Below are positions 42,601 to 52,596 of a stretch of DNA of 64,000 bases, in pieces. The notes beneath the pieces were generated by a model, which did no database searches, was not told the origin of the DNA, and saw only the letters and a program-made list of their open reading frames with translations. A program made the translations under genes and the position numbers. The stretch's first letter is position 1; each line of letters begins with the position of its first letter. This DNA is from Ichthyophis bannanicus (Eukaryota; Chordata; Amphibia; Gymnophiona; Ichthyophiidae): positions 18,514,305-18,578,304 of the forward strand of contig CM066048.1 in assembly GCA_033557465.1 (NCBI GenBank). Direction: 5' to 3'.

Positions 42601-43378
42601 CACCCTGCCGCTGCAGGAACCTTGCATCTAAGCGCCAAAGACGGCGACACTCACTATATACGCCGCCCGGGAGGGTAAGCCAGCACGGGGCATGGTCTGA
42701 CCAGGTCAACGCTCCAAGTCCAGCCTGCACTCTCCCGTCCAGCAGGCGCTGGTCTAACAGAAAATAATCAATGCGAGTATGGACCTGATGGACCGGGGAG
42801 TAGTAAGTATAACCCCTCTCTCCCGCATGGGTGTCTCTCCATATATCCCGTAGACCCAAGTCGACCATCAAGCGTTGAAGGGCTCTTGCCGGTCCCCCCA
42901 TTCCCCCCCCAGCACGTCCCGTAGAATCCAAATGGGGCACTAGATGCGTGTTGCAATCCCCACCCAAAACAATGGGGCCTTTTGCAAAATCCGCCAGTAG
43001 GGCTTTCAATCGTATAAAAAAGGGTCCCTGACCCGTGTTTGGTGCATAAACATTAGCTAAAGTTAGCAAGTGTCCGTCTAGGCGGACATTCAGGAAAAGC
43101 CACCTCCCCAGGGTATCTCGTTTTATCTCTTCAATCTGCAAGGAGAGGCTCTGATGAAATAGCAGGGCCACTCCCCGCTTCTTCCGGCCCTGCGTGTCGG
43201 AAGCCACCCGCACCTCAGTGTATGGGGATCGCTTTAGCCAGCCCTGTTTGGAATTCTGAAGATGGGTCTCCTGCAGATAAACAATGTCCCCTTGCAAAGT
43301 GCGCAATTCTGAAAACAGCAGGGACCGCTTCCGCGGGGAGTTAAGACCCTTAACATTCAAAGAGATAAAGCGCACCAT
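39624..43378 (-). pseudogene. L1 ORF2 (endonuclease and reverse transcriptase), one frameshift
   Basis: About 1,250 residues. Endonuclease: MVRFISLNVKGLNS start, VYLQETHL, VLGGDCNTHL (GDCN where most have GDFN), TRIDYFLLD, WSDHAPCWL. Reverse transcriptase: SYRPISLLNVDVKIFASVLA, VGIDAEKAFDRVDW (motif A), then a frameshift near 41415-41420 in the GTRQGCPLSPLLF motif. LFADDIILSL (FADD motif C, catalytic Asp pair) follows. C-terminal zinc knuckle CX3CX7HX4C at CWRNCGQRGTLGH. Start at 43378 by the family N-terminus MVRF rather than the upstream Met at 43405. Single lesion: nearly intact. Confidence 0.95.
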
Positions 43379-43405
43379 TAAGAAATACAACCTAACCCCA
43401 CACAT

Positions 43406-43947
43406 CCGCTAGCCTCCCAGAAAGTCCCAATGGGGGCTCCCCCCAGCAGACCCAGTAAGTTAGTAAATCGGGCCCACCTAGTCCACCCTCCAAGAACAAA
43501 AGCCATAGACCCTCCTCCCCCGCCCAAACAGACCCCCCAGCACCGTGTTAGAAACCCCCCCCTCCCACCCGTCACCCCCCCTTCCCACCCATCACCCCCC
43601 CCTTCCCGTCAATACCACTGCCTGTCTAGGATAATACAGGACACGGTTAATTGACCACAAACCCCGTACCCCCCAGAACCCCTCAGAGTGAAAACTCAGC
43701 CTAAACATAGTAAAACATTCCCCCTACCATTCCCCCACCCATCCCGGATCGTCAATCCCATCGTATCCCCCCACCAGAACAATAACATCAGTAAGACATT
43801 TGCAGATCAACCGCTGCCCCCCATGAAAAATGGAGTGGGGACCCCAGGCTAATCCTTGCCACCAGTCATCCAAGAATCAGGGGACCCATTGGTTGAGGCT
43901 CCCTAAAAAAGAAAAAGTAAGAGGAGCTTTTCACATCCACAAGAATG
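43406..43947 (-). other. L1 inter-ORF spacer with G-rich sense-strand runs
   Basis: 542 bp between ORF1 and ORF2, with repeated C-run blocks on the plus strand near 43550-43610 (G runs on the L1 RNA). No gene. Confidence 0.7.
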
Positions 43948-44931
43948 TTAAGTGGACTTGCCCACCTGGGTCCACTCGGAATGCTGGGGCTTAGGGGGCG
44001 GCGGATGAGGCTGGGCATTATCATCAACTATTCCCGCTTGGCGAAGAGCTCGCCAAGCTTCAGTATAGTCTTTTGCAGAAACCTTTTTGTTGCAAAAAAG
44101 GAAGTTCATTCTGAATGGGTAGGACCAAGAATAGCGAATCCCCTTGCTGTTCAGGACCGCCGAGACTGGTTTCATCTCTCTCCGGCGAGCCAAGGTGAAC
44201 GTCGAGAGGTCCTGGTAAATGGACACTGTCGCGTCCTGGAAGCGAACCGTCTTCTTCTCCCGGCCTCAGCGTATAAGAAGCTCAGCATCAGAATAGCGTA
44301 GGAATCTCGCAATGACATCTCGTGGTTGGTTGTTAGGGGGTTTTCCCAAAGTGCGATGAACCCGTTCAATTTGCAGTCCAGAGGCGTGCGTAGCCAGCTC
44401 CTCCGCCGGAAGCAAATCCGCTATCAGCAGCTTAAGCACAGTCGGCAAGTCTTCTCCTCCCCCCAACGCCTCTGGAATTCCACGAAAACGCACATTGTTG
44501 CGGCGGGAGCGGTTTTCAATGTCATCAAGTTTATACGTCAGCTCCATGGTCTGTGCACGCTGCCTGTCGAGAGCACATTGTAAATCCATCAGAGTCCCAT
44601 CCTGATCAACCACCTTGGTCTCCACGTCCTCTACTCAGGCTCCCAGTTCCTTAACGTCAGTCCGGAGTTCTGCGACGTCCTTCATCAAATCTTCCCGCAG
44701 TGTGCGGAACTCTTTGGCCAATTCTGCAAAGCCCCTACGGAGTTCTTGTTTGATTTGAGCCGAGGAAAGTTGCTTATAAGGGTCCAGTTCCTCTTCACTT
44801 ACAGTCTCAGCGTCGGAACCCATTGGAGGAGATTGGCCTCGCGGGCTGCTTGAGGTTCCGGACTTACTCTGCAGCCACTGGGAGGAGCGCATCCCCTCCC
44901 GAGTTTCAGAGTTTTTAGTTTTAGCAGCCAT
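43948..44931 (-). pseudogene. L1 ORF1 RNA-binding protein, two in-frame TGA codons
   Basis: 327 codons in one frame, MAAKTKNSETREG start. N-terminal part predicted as coiled coil (QIKQELRRGFAELAKEFRTL). RRM-like domain (ENRSRRNNVRFRGIPEALGG). C-terminal domain (VSIYQDLSTFTLARRREMK). TGA codons at 44635-44637 and 44266-44268 interrupt it, with no frameshift. Both could come from CGA to TGA changes. Family role: trimeric nucleic-acid chaperone binding L1 RNA. Confidence 0.92.
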
Positions 44932-45927
44932 TACACCGAGTCACCAAGCTCACACAGTGTCAGGAGAGATAGTGCCAATGCCAGCAAGAGTGAGGGCACC
45001 AGAAAGAGGACGGTGCTCGAGGTCACACCAGCCTGTAGAGTAGCCACCACTACACAGTGTCAGGAGATGCGGAAAGGCAATGCCAGCAAGAGTGAGGGCA
45101 CCAGAAAGCGGACGGTGCTCGAGGTCACACCAGCCTGTAGAGTAGCCACCACTACACAGTGTCAGGAGATGCGGAAAGGCAATGTCAGCTAAGCAACAGG
45201 CACTGGTGAAACAGTGGGACAGAGAGTCTTAAGCTGTCTCCGGCCCCCCTAGAGTAGCAGCCTGGCACAGGTGAGAGTCAAGGGACAGCATGGGGCTGTA
45301 CCAGCAAGAGCCCGTAGCTGTAGACTGCAAAGCTTCAAGGAGAGGCTTGGTGCAAGAGGTCGCGTGTGCAGGCCTGCAGGGCACCCAGAAGCCAATCAGG
45401 AGGGCGGAGGCCTCGGCGAGACGCTGGGCCCCCTCAAGATGGCTCGCGTTGGTGAGAAGGGGTGATGGGCGCCGGTAGTTGCCACGTGGGTTTCACTTCA
45501 ATTCTTCAGCGCTACAGCCACACGCTTGAGAATGGGTGCCTCCTCCCGCTATTTGGACCGCTGCTCAGGCCACAGGCAGTTGTAAGGGCTCAGCTCGTAG
45601 GCCCCGCGGGAGCCCACCAGGCCATTTACTTCAGTGCCGGATACCGCGGTTAGTGGCAGAGTCAGTCGGGGGAGAATCCGGCGGCAGGAAGCGGCTTCTG
45701 TCAGGCCACGCTGTAGCGGTGAACTCCTCGGCTCCCCGGCCTCCAGAGGTCCCGCGGAATCACTGGGTCAAGCTCCGAGGGGGATCGCTGGCTCGCGCTG
45801 GTCCAGGACAGGTACGTGGGGGGGGGGGGGGGTAAAATGCTGCTGTTAGCTCATGAATGCAAAAAATTAGGGGACGGAGCACTAGTAATGTGCGGCCATC
45901 TTGCAGTGGGCTCACGAGCGCCCCCCC
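44932..45927 (-). promoter_or_regulatory. L1 5' UTR with ~101-bp monomers and a YY1-like site
   Basis: ACACAGTGTCAGGAGA repeats at 44952, 45052 and 45154 (units of 100 and 102 bp, third partial). CpG-rich, with a G/C homopolymer near 45817-45832. At the transcript start (45892-45904, minus) is GCAAGATGGCCGC, near the YY1 consensus. Another CAAGATGGC lies on the plus strand near 45436. Inference: internal promoter. Confidence 0.75.
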
Positions 45928-45944
45928 ATACAAATATATTTTTT

Positions 45945-46750
45945 AAACACCCACAAATGTGTAAATAGCCATCCTTTAGTCTCTGCAACTGTTTACATCA
46001 CATTAAAGTGGGGGCTTAATAATACTTCCAGACTCTACAAGCATGTCCCCTATTTTTAGCCCCGAGTCCCAGCTAACATTGTCCCCAGTCTCTGAAATTC
46101 CTGGAACCTGTTTCTCTGCATCTTCAGATTCTTTGAGTTTGCTTCAAGGACTGAAGACTCCTATGTGATGACAGAGGCTTGAAGATACTGGGGGAAGGGG
46201 AACTAACGCAGAGCAGTGGCTAACAATGCCGCCCTTTCTCAGACACCACTCTGGAAGGATGACTTACAATAGTGTTGATACCAACACTTGTACTGTATGG
46301 TCAATTCATCAGCCATGACTAATGACATCTGTTTCCTGCATGAGACCTAGGCAGTGTTGGTTTAAAGCATATGTGACAAGGTCTCTCCCATCCCTCCTGA
46401 ACTTTGGGTCTTAGGCATGTGCCTAGTTTACCGATGTCTTAATTTTGCTATAGTTGGAGAGGGGATTTGCTTTTTTCAGACTATATACAAATATCATGCA
46501 GTGGAAATGTAACTAGGCTCCTCTCCATATGCAATGTCTTCCATGACAGTCATGAACCTCACCTTTAAGCCAGGGTATGTGGACTATGATCTCAGTTACT
46601 CAAATATATTGCTAATGCTTGGCATAATACCTTCATTGTGCCAAAAGAGCCTCCTTCTGGAGAATGTAAGATGTAAAATGTATGGGTACTTTATCAAGGT
46701 GTGCTTGGAAATTCTTCTTAATCAAATCTGTTGCACCCTTTGAGGCCAGC
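45945..46750. other. No gene seen
   Basis: Unremarkable sequence right of the L1, with no recognisable repeat or domain. Confidence 0.4.
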
Positions 46751-47118
46751 GGTTGAAAAGGGCGCAAAAAGGCCTGGAAGAAAAATTTATCCAAAAAAGA
46801 CTGGAATAAGGACGTCCCTTCACTCAGGAAAAAAGGAGTGAAGGGAAGGATGTAAGAGGACCGGTTCTACCAGAAAAGAGAGAGCCAGAGGCCGAAAACA
46901 AAAACACTTTTTCCAAGGGACAAGGACGTGCACCCAAAAGGCTCTGTGGACAAAGGGAGACTAATCAAGATGGAACCTTTGGGCAGGAAGAGGAGCACGC
47001 ATGTGTGGCAGCAATTTCAAAGGCTTTCTTTGAAAGATGGGGAATTGGCTCCACCCAGCTCCATCGATGCCGAAATCACCCGTATGTGAGGACTGACTTC
47101 CTGCTTGTTCTTGGAGAA
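46751..47118 (+). repeat. DIRS terminal fragment
   Basis: The right edge GTATGTGAGGACTGACTTCC then TGCTTGTTCTTGGAGA matches the end of the DIRS at 37157-37195. GATGCCGAAATCACCC precedes as in that family. No coding sequence; a solo end joined to CR1 copy E. Confidence 0.6.
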
Positions 47119-47242
47119 AGACCTCTATCATACCTCCCCTCAGCCATCTCTTTTCCAGGTTGAAGAGCCCTAACCTTTTTAGTCTCTCTTCATAGGGGTA
47201 TCCTTCCATCCCCTTTACCATTTTGGTAGCTCTTCTCTGTAC

Positions 47243-47776
47243 CACTGTTCCCTCTAAGCTGTGCGCGTGTGCGCGCGCACACACCTCGCCAAGCGAGCGC
47301 ACATACTTTACAGCAGAGCGCACAAAAATTACAGTTCTGATTCTGATAGAAAACAACACAGACGTCTTAAAATTTAAAAGTTGTGATTGTAATTACTAGA
47401 AACTTTCTGCTTCATTTAGTATTTATTTATTTATTTATTTATACATACATTTATATACCGCATCTTCCAAAGTTCAGTTGCGGTTCACAGTGAACAACAA
47501 TTAACAAAGCAAGTTTGTTTTACAGGGAACGTCATATTATAACAGAACATATTTACAAGGAACATCATATTATATATAGCGTATACAGTCTATTAGTAAT
47601 CGTCTATTTTCATTTAAAAATGTGGTGTACATACTGTATTCTGACGTGTAGTCACATTTTAAAGTATATAACTCCGAGTGTCGTTATGCGGCGCACAAAA
47701 ATTTAACCTTCCTTCAAAAGCTGCACAGCTGATATTTTATGCGCACACATCTTACAGAAAATTAGAGGGAACATTG
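47243..47776. mobile_element. 534-bp hAT-type element
   Basis: Ends CACTGTTCCCTCTAAG and TTAGAGGGAACATTG; exact 8-bp duplication CTCTGTAC (47235-47242 and 47777-47784). GC-rich CGCGTGTGCGCGCG subterminal region. Holds an L2 3' tail (minus, 47418-47690). No transposase. Confidence 0.92.
47418..47690 (-). repeat. L2-type 3' tail nested in the hAT
   Basis: TATTTATTTATT run, then ATACCGCATCTTCC and GTTGCGGTTCAC: the stem-loop halves ACCGC/GCGGT of the L2 3' end. The innermost layer of a three-level nest. Confidence 0.7.
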
Positions 47777-49412
47777 CTCTGTACCTTTTCTAATAATGCT
47801 ATATCCTTTTTAAGATACGGCGACCAGAATTGTACACAATATTCAAGGTGCGGTCGCACCATGGAACGATACAGAGGCATCATAATATCCTTTGATTTAT
47901 TCTCCATTCCTTTCCTTATGATACCTAGCATTCTATTTGCTCTCTTGGCCGCTGCTGCACACTGGGCGAAGGGTTTTAACATGTTATCCATGATGACGCC
48001 ATAATCTTTTTCCTGGGTGGTGATTCCTAATGTGGAACCCTGCATCGTGTAACCATAGTTTGGGTTGTTCTTTCCTAGGTGCATAACTTTGCACATGTCC
48101 ACATTAAATTTCATCTGTCATTTGGATGCCCAGTCTTCCAATTTATCAAGATCCTCTTGCAATTTTCCACAATCTTCATAGATTTTAACAACTTTGAATA
48201 GTTTTGTGTCATCTGCAAATTTGATAACCTCACTCACTATTCCCTTTTCCAGGTCATTTATGAATATGTTAAAAAGCAGCAGACCCAGCACAGATCCCTG
48301 AGGTACTCCACTATTCACCTTTCTCCATTGGGAAAATTGGCCATTTAGCCCTACCTTCTGCTTTCCTTTAACCAGTTCCTGATCCACAATAGTACACTGC
48401 CTCCTATCCCATGACTTTTTAATTTTGCCAAAATTCTCTCATGAGGGACCTTGTCAAAGGCTTTCTGAAAGTCCAGATACACTATATTAACCGACTAACC
48501 TTTGTCTACCTGTTTATTCACACCTTCAAAAAAACATAACAGATTAGTAATACAAGATCTTCCTTGGCTAAAGCCATGTTGACTTTCTCCCATTAAGCCA
48601 TGACTACCCACGTGTATATGTTCAGTAATTTTGTTCTTTATGATGGTTTCTACCATTTTTCCCCAGTACTGACATTAGGCTCACTGTTCTGTAGTTTCCT
48701 AGATCACTCCTGGAACCCTTTTAAAAATTTGGCGTTACATTGGCCTTCCTCCAATCTTCAGGTATTACAGATGATTTTAATGATAGTTCATAGATTACTA
48801 ATAGTAGGTCTGCAATCTCATATTTCAGTTCTTTTAACACCCTTGGATATATACCCTCTGGTCCAGGTGATTTGCTACTCTTCAGTCTATCAAATAGTTG
48901 TAATACATCTTCATGGTATATCGACATTTCTTTTAATTCTTCCACAGCATCACTTTTAAATACCATTTCAGTCATATGTAACATCCCTACATCTTCCTCC
49001 GTAAAGACTGAAGCAAAGAACTAATTCAGTCTCTCCCCTATGGCCTTGTCCCCTCTTAGTGTCCTTTTTACCCCTCTATCATCTAATGGTCCAACTGACT
49101 CTCTCACAGGATTTTTGCTATGAATGTACTTGAAAAAGTCTTTATTATGCATTTTTGCTTCCACAGTAAGCTTCTTCTTTGCCTGCCTTATCAATGCCTT
49201 GCATCTAAGTTGCCAGTGCTTGTGGTGTTTCCAGTTTTCATCATTTGGCTCCTTTTTCCATTTCCTGAAAGATGCTTTTTTGGCAACAACAGCCTCTCTG
49301 ACGTCACCTTTAAACCATGCTGGCAGTTTTTTGGACTTCCTTCAACTTTTTAAACAACACCTAAGCTTGATGTAAATCTTTAACCTTTGCAATAGCTTCT
49401 TTTAGTTTTTTC

Positions 49413-49485
49413 TTTGTCTTGTGGACCCCCTGTAATGGTCTCATGAACCCCCAGATATCCAGAATCCACAGGTTGGGAACCACTG
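49413..49485 (+). repeat. hAT (Charlie-type) right terminal fragment
   Basis: Ends GGTTGGGAACCACTG (49471-49485), the reverse complement of CAGTGGTTCCCAACC, the terminal inverted repeat of Charlie-type hAT elements. Only this end is present. Confidence 0.65.
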
Positions 49486-49590
49486 CCTTAGAGCAATATC
49501 TTCCAATCCTGAGCTGGATGCATACCTACCCGGTTTGGTTTTGGGGATAATATCAATGAATATGCATGGATAGGTTTGATACTTCAGATC

Positions 49591-49770
49591 AGGCGATCCC
49601 AAATTCAGTCCTTGAGGGCAGAAACCCAGTTGAATAGTCAAGATTTCCACAATGAATATACATAATATCTATTTGCATACAATGGGAGTGATGCACGTGA
49701 ATAGATCTCATATAGACTGTGGAAATCCTGAAAACAGACTGGATTGCGGCCCTCAAGGACCCCTGTTCTA
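49591..49770. mobile_element. Second fold-back (palindromic) element
   Basis: Arms CAGTCCTTGAGGGCAGAAACC (left) and the reverse complement of GGCCCTCAAGGACCCCTG (right) extend for about 47 bp with mismatches, around a TGCAT-rich centre. An adjoining partial copy at about 49500-49589 repeats the ATGAATATGCATGGA arm. No target duplication resolved. Confidence 0.65.
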
Positions 49771-51650
49771 AATATCTATTGCATGAAAATTTCATACATA
49801 TTTATTATTGAAAACCTAAAATCCAGACCAGTAGGTGTGCTTCCAGCATAAGAGTGGGAAATAATGGTCTAGAGAAATTGATTAGGAGATGCTGCTGGAT
49901 CCTGTCCTGAGTGCTTGACGAATGTTGGCCACCCAGCTGCTAGTCCAAATGCGTTCCTGGTCTTCTGCTTTTTCTGGCTCTCTGCTAACCTTGCAGATCC
50001 AGGGAGAGGAAGGTGCTCATATATTTCTCAGAGCAGACTAATTTGTACAACAGATTCAACAAGCAGTGCCACAGCAACAGTAGTCTCCCCCTCCCTGCCT
50101 GCTTCTTCTCTCCTTCTGCCCTTCACACTCTCTCTTCTTCCTGTTTCGCTTCCTTGGTCTCTTTCTCTCATTCCTCATGGCATGCACATTCTCACTCATC
50201 TCTCTCTCTGTCCCTTTCTCCCCTTCTTACATCCTTCTCCATCTGTCTCTCTTCAGTTATTTTACCATATATGGTAAATGCAGACTGCCAGTGCTGTCAA
50301 TAGTGCTGTACTGACTGACAAGTTTATATGGCCTGCAGCCCATGAGCAGGCAATAGTGCCTTGAAGGGGAAGGCGTTGCCATTCTTTCCTTGGGAAGGGG
50401 GTGGGGAAATGTAGGGTTCTTTTTCCACATATGGAGCAGGCTATAGACTTCATAGGACTTTTCAATAAATTCCAGTTTGTTTAATTTATTTTTAACTCTC
50501 ACCCTAAGCACTGATTTCCACCCCTTATATTTTTGTTGACAATCCTTGTCCCCTCACTGCATCAGCATGGTGGATTCAACAATTACAATTAAGAACTGTG
50601 AAAGAAACCATGCACGGATTATTTTTATCCAGCTATTTGCTATGTGACCTTGAGCAGGCAACTTAAACCCTCCTGTACTAAGGTTCAAACTAGTTAATAG
50701 TTAAACCTGTCAAATCAGTGTATTTTTTTAAATGCTGGAAATGGCGATTTAAAAACTAGGCATAGTTAGTGCTGCTACATGTATATTCAGCAATGCCAGT
50801 GCGCTGCTAGGCGAGGGATTGGCATGCAGTAAGCACCCTGTTAGCACTGGGCTCTGCACAAAAATCCCATGCTAAATGGGTAACGTGCAATTGATCAGGG
50901 ACTGGGAGGGTTAGGGGGGAATGTGGGGTTGATGGGCACATGCTAAATGCAAATGTTGCCGTTAACGCGGGTGGTACATCATGCAACATCAAGGGGTGGC
51001 GTAAGTACACCCGTGTGCTGATTAGTGCATTGCATCATGTTACCAACACACGATCAGCAGCAGCATAACTGCAAATGCCCCCAAAGGTTGGCGTGGGCCT
51101 CTGCGCTAGTTTTGCACCACAAGCGCATGCTACCAGCGTGCTCTTTGGTATACTGACCACTGTTTAATAAACTGACCACTGTTAGCTATCTGTATGGGAG
51201 CAGTATTCAACAGCTATGTGTAAGTATTGCCAGTACATGTAGAGCTACTCGTTATTACCCACAATCTGCCCTAGCTCAATCCAAGCACTATACAGATAGT
51301 GCCAAAGCGGTCAGAGCAATTTTTGAAGGCACTATTGCTATTGCAAATCTGCAGCCAGAGGAGATACATGTTTACTGGCTGCTGTTAAATGGATAACACC
51401 TTTTGAATATTGATCCCTTTGGGACAGGGACCCTGGACGTTATCGTGGGGGCACAAAGTAAACACTATCAAAATATTTTTGGAGCATGTAATGGTGGAAT
51501 ATCTGGGGCTATCTGAATGGCCACATTATGTCAGAATAAAGTCAGTCTGCCCTGTTTACACACCTCAGAGAATGAAGTCACAGTAATAATAGAGGAAAGC
51601 ACAAGTGGACCCCATAAAACTGATATCAGCATGTGCAGGGTGATTTTTGG
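49771..51650. other. No gene; old MIR-like SINE at 50630-50690
   Basis: CTATGTGACCTTGAGCAGGC followed by AACTTAAACCCTCC at 50640-50680 resembles the MIR core. The remainder has CT-rich stretches (50100-50250) and a perfect CCATATATGG at 50265-50274. No coding evidence. Confidence 0.45.
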
Positions 51651-51659
51651 GCAGGTCTG

Positions 51660-51855
51660 CAGTTGCCCACTGTCTCTAGATTAGCGCAACAGGTGGATCC
51701 AGTCCTGGTTTCTCCTTTTGCATGCAGGGATTTGTATTCTTGCTTTTCTTAGGGAATACAACTGGGAAATCAGAACTACTAGTCTCTGCATGCAATGGGG
51801 GAAACCCAGGACTGGATCAGCCTGCCAGGTGAACCTGAAGGCTTTTGGCAATCTC
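51660..51855. mobile_element. Diverged copy of the 202-bp palindromic MITE
   Basis: Central text CATGCAGGGATTTGTATTCT, CTTGCTTTTCTTAGG and TGCATGCAATGGGGGAAACC aligns with copies 1 and 2, arms reduced. No clear target duplication, so older. Confidence 0.7.
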
Positions 51856-52596
51856 AAACCTTCTTTCTATTTTTCTTTCTCCCCATTGCAACTGGAGTGG
51901 AAAATGGAAGCCACTGCTGGCCCCAACCTGATCCTTTGTTTCTGCGTGAATGTGGGTGTTTCTGACCCTGAATTCAGCATTGCCTTTAAGGGGTGCCACT
52001 GTCCATCCGATGGTGGCTCCACAGTCTTAATTCTCTTTCACTATTCCTTTGTTCCAAATGAGTGTGTGTTTCATATTCTTTCCCCCCATTGTTTCTTTTC
52101 TATTCTTTTTTTTTTTTTTTTGCTGACACAGGATTATGGCACATCTGGAAGCAATGTGTACTGTAAATACACAGAACTCCATGAGGAATCGGGGAGAGCC
52201 TGCCAGCTCCTTTTAGCTTCAGATCAACTTTTAAGGAAGAGTGGGAGGAGGTGAGGGGGAGGAAGAATTGGTGGTGGAAACTGGGGAGAGATACATCTCA
52301 AATGCTCCTATTAAATGACAGAAAACAGAGAAGTTAAATGGGGTCTGAGCCGTTCGTTCATGAATCATGCCCAGATGTGTGCTGCTGTGACACACAGTGC
52401 TAATACATGACATGGAGGATGTAAAGGGAGGGGACAGCTACACCCATCTCTCACTGTCTCTTTCCCGGGACAAGGTACAGTATTTCAAAAGTGTCTGTAA
52501 CTCGCCCTTGGAGTTGGGGCAGGATGGGGAGGAGAGCCAGGCTGCAAGTATCACAGACTAGAGAGACTGTGTATTTGTGAGGTGGAACCTTGATAA
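51856..52596 (+). other. No established gene; possible decayed exon
   Basis: A poly-T tract then CTGACACAG at about 52130 is followed by about 120 bases without stops (DYGTSGSNVYCKYTELHEES) and then AGGAG-GTGAGG near 52250. It would look like an exon but no homology was recognised. Confidence 0.25.

Larger units (their letters stand above)
39271..45927 (-). mobile_element. Full-length L1 LINE with 17-bp target duplication
   Basis: Exact duplication ATACAAATATATTTTTT (39254-39270 and 45928-45944). Order on the minus strand: 5' UTR (45927-44932) with tandem monomers, ORF1 (44931-43948), spacer (43947-43406), ORF2 (43378-39624), 3' UTR and poly-A. A 6657-bp unbroken element. Confidence 0.95.
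47119..49412 (-). mobile_element. CR1 LINE copy E, split by a hAT element
   Basis: CR1 at 47119-47242 resumes at 47777 and runs to about 49412. Contains the thumb (47752-48114), the MDQELVKGKQKVGLNGQ and VPQGSVLGLLLFNIFIND motif B piece (48118-48387), fingers (48721-48984) and linker. This copy reaches furthest 5' of the CR1 copies here. Motif A region is decayed near 48430-48480. Confidence 0.88.

Noticed and set aside
45271..45849. Several 60-100 codon frames on the plus strand
   Set aside because: Antisense to the CpG-rich L1 5' UTR; open because of base composition.
50265..50274. CArG box CCATATATGG
   Set aside because: A perfect match, but a few are expected by chance in 64 kb and no gene is nearby.
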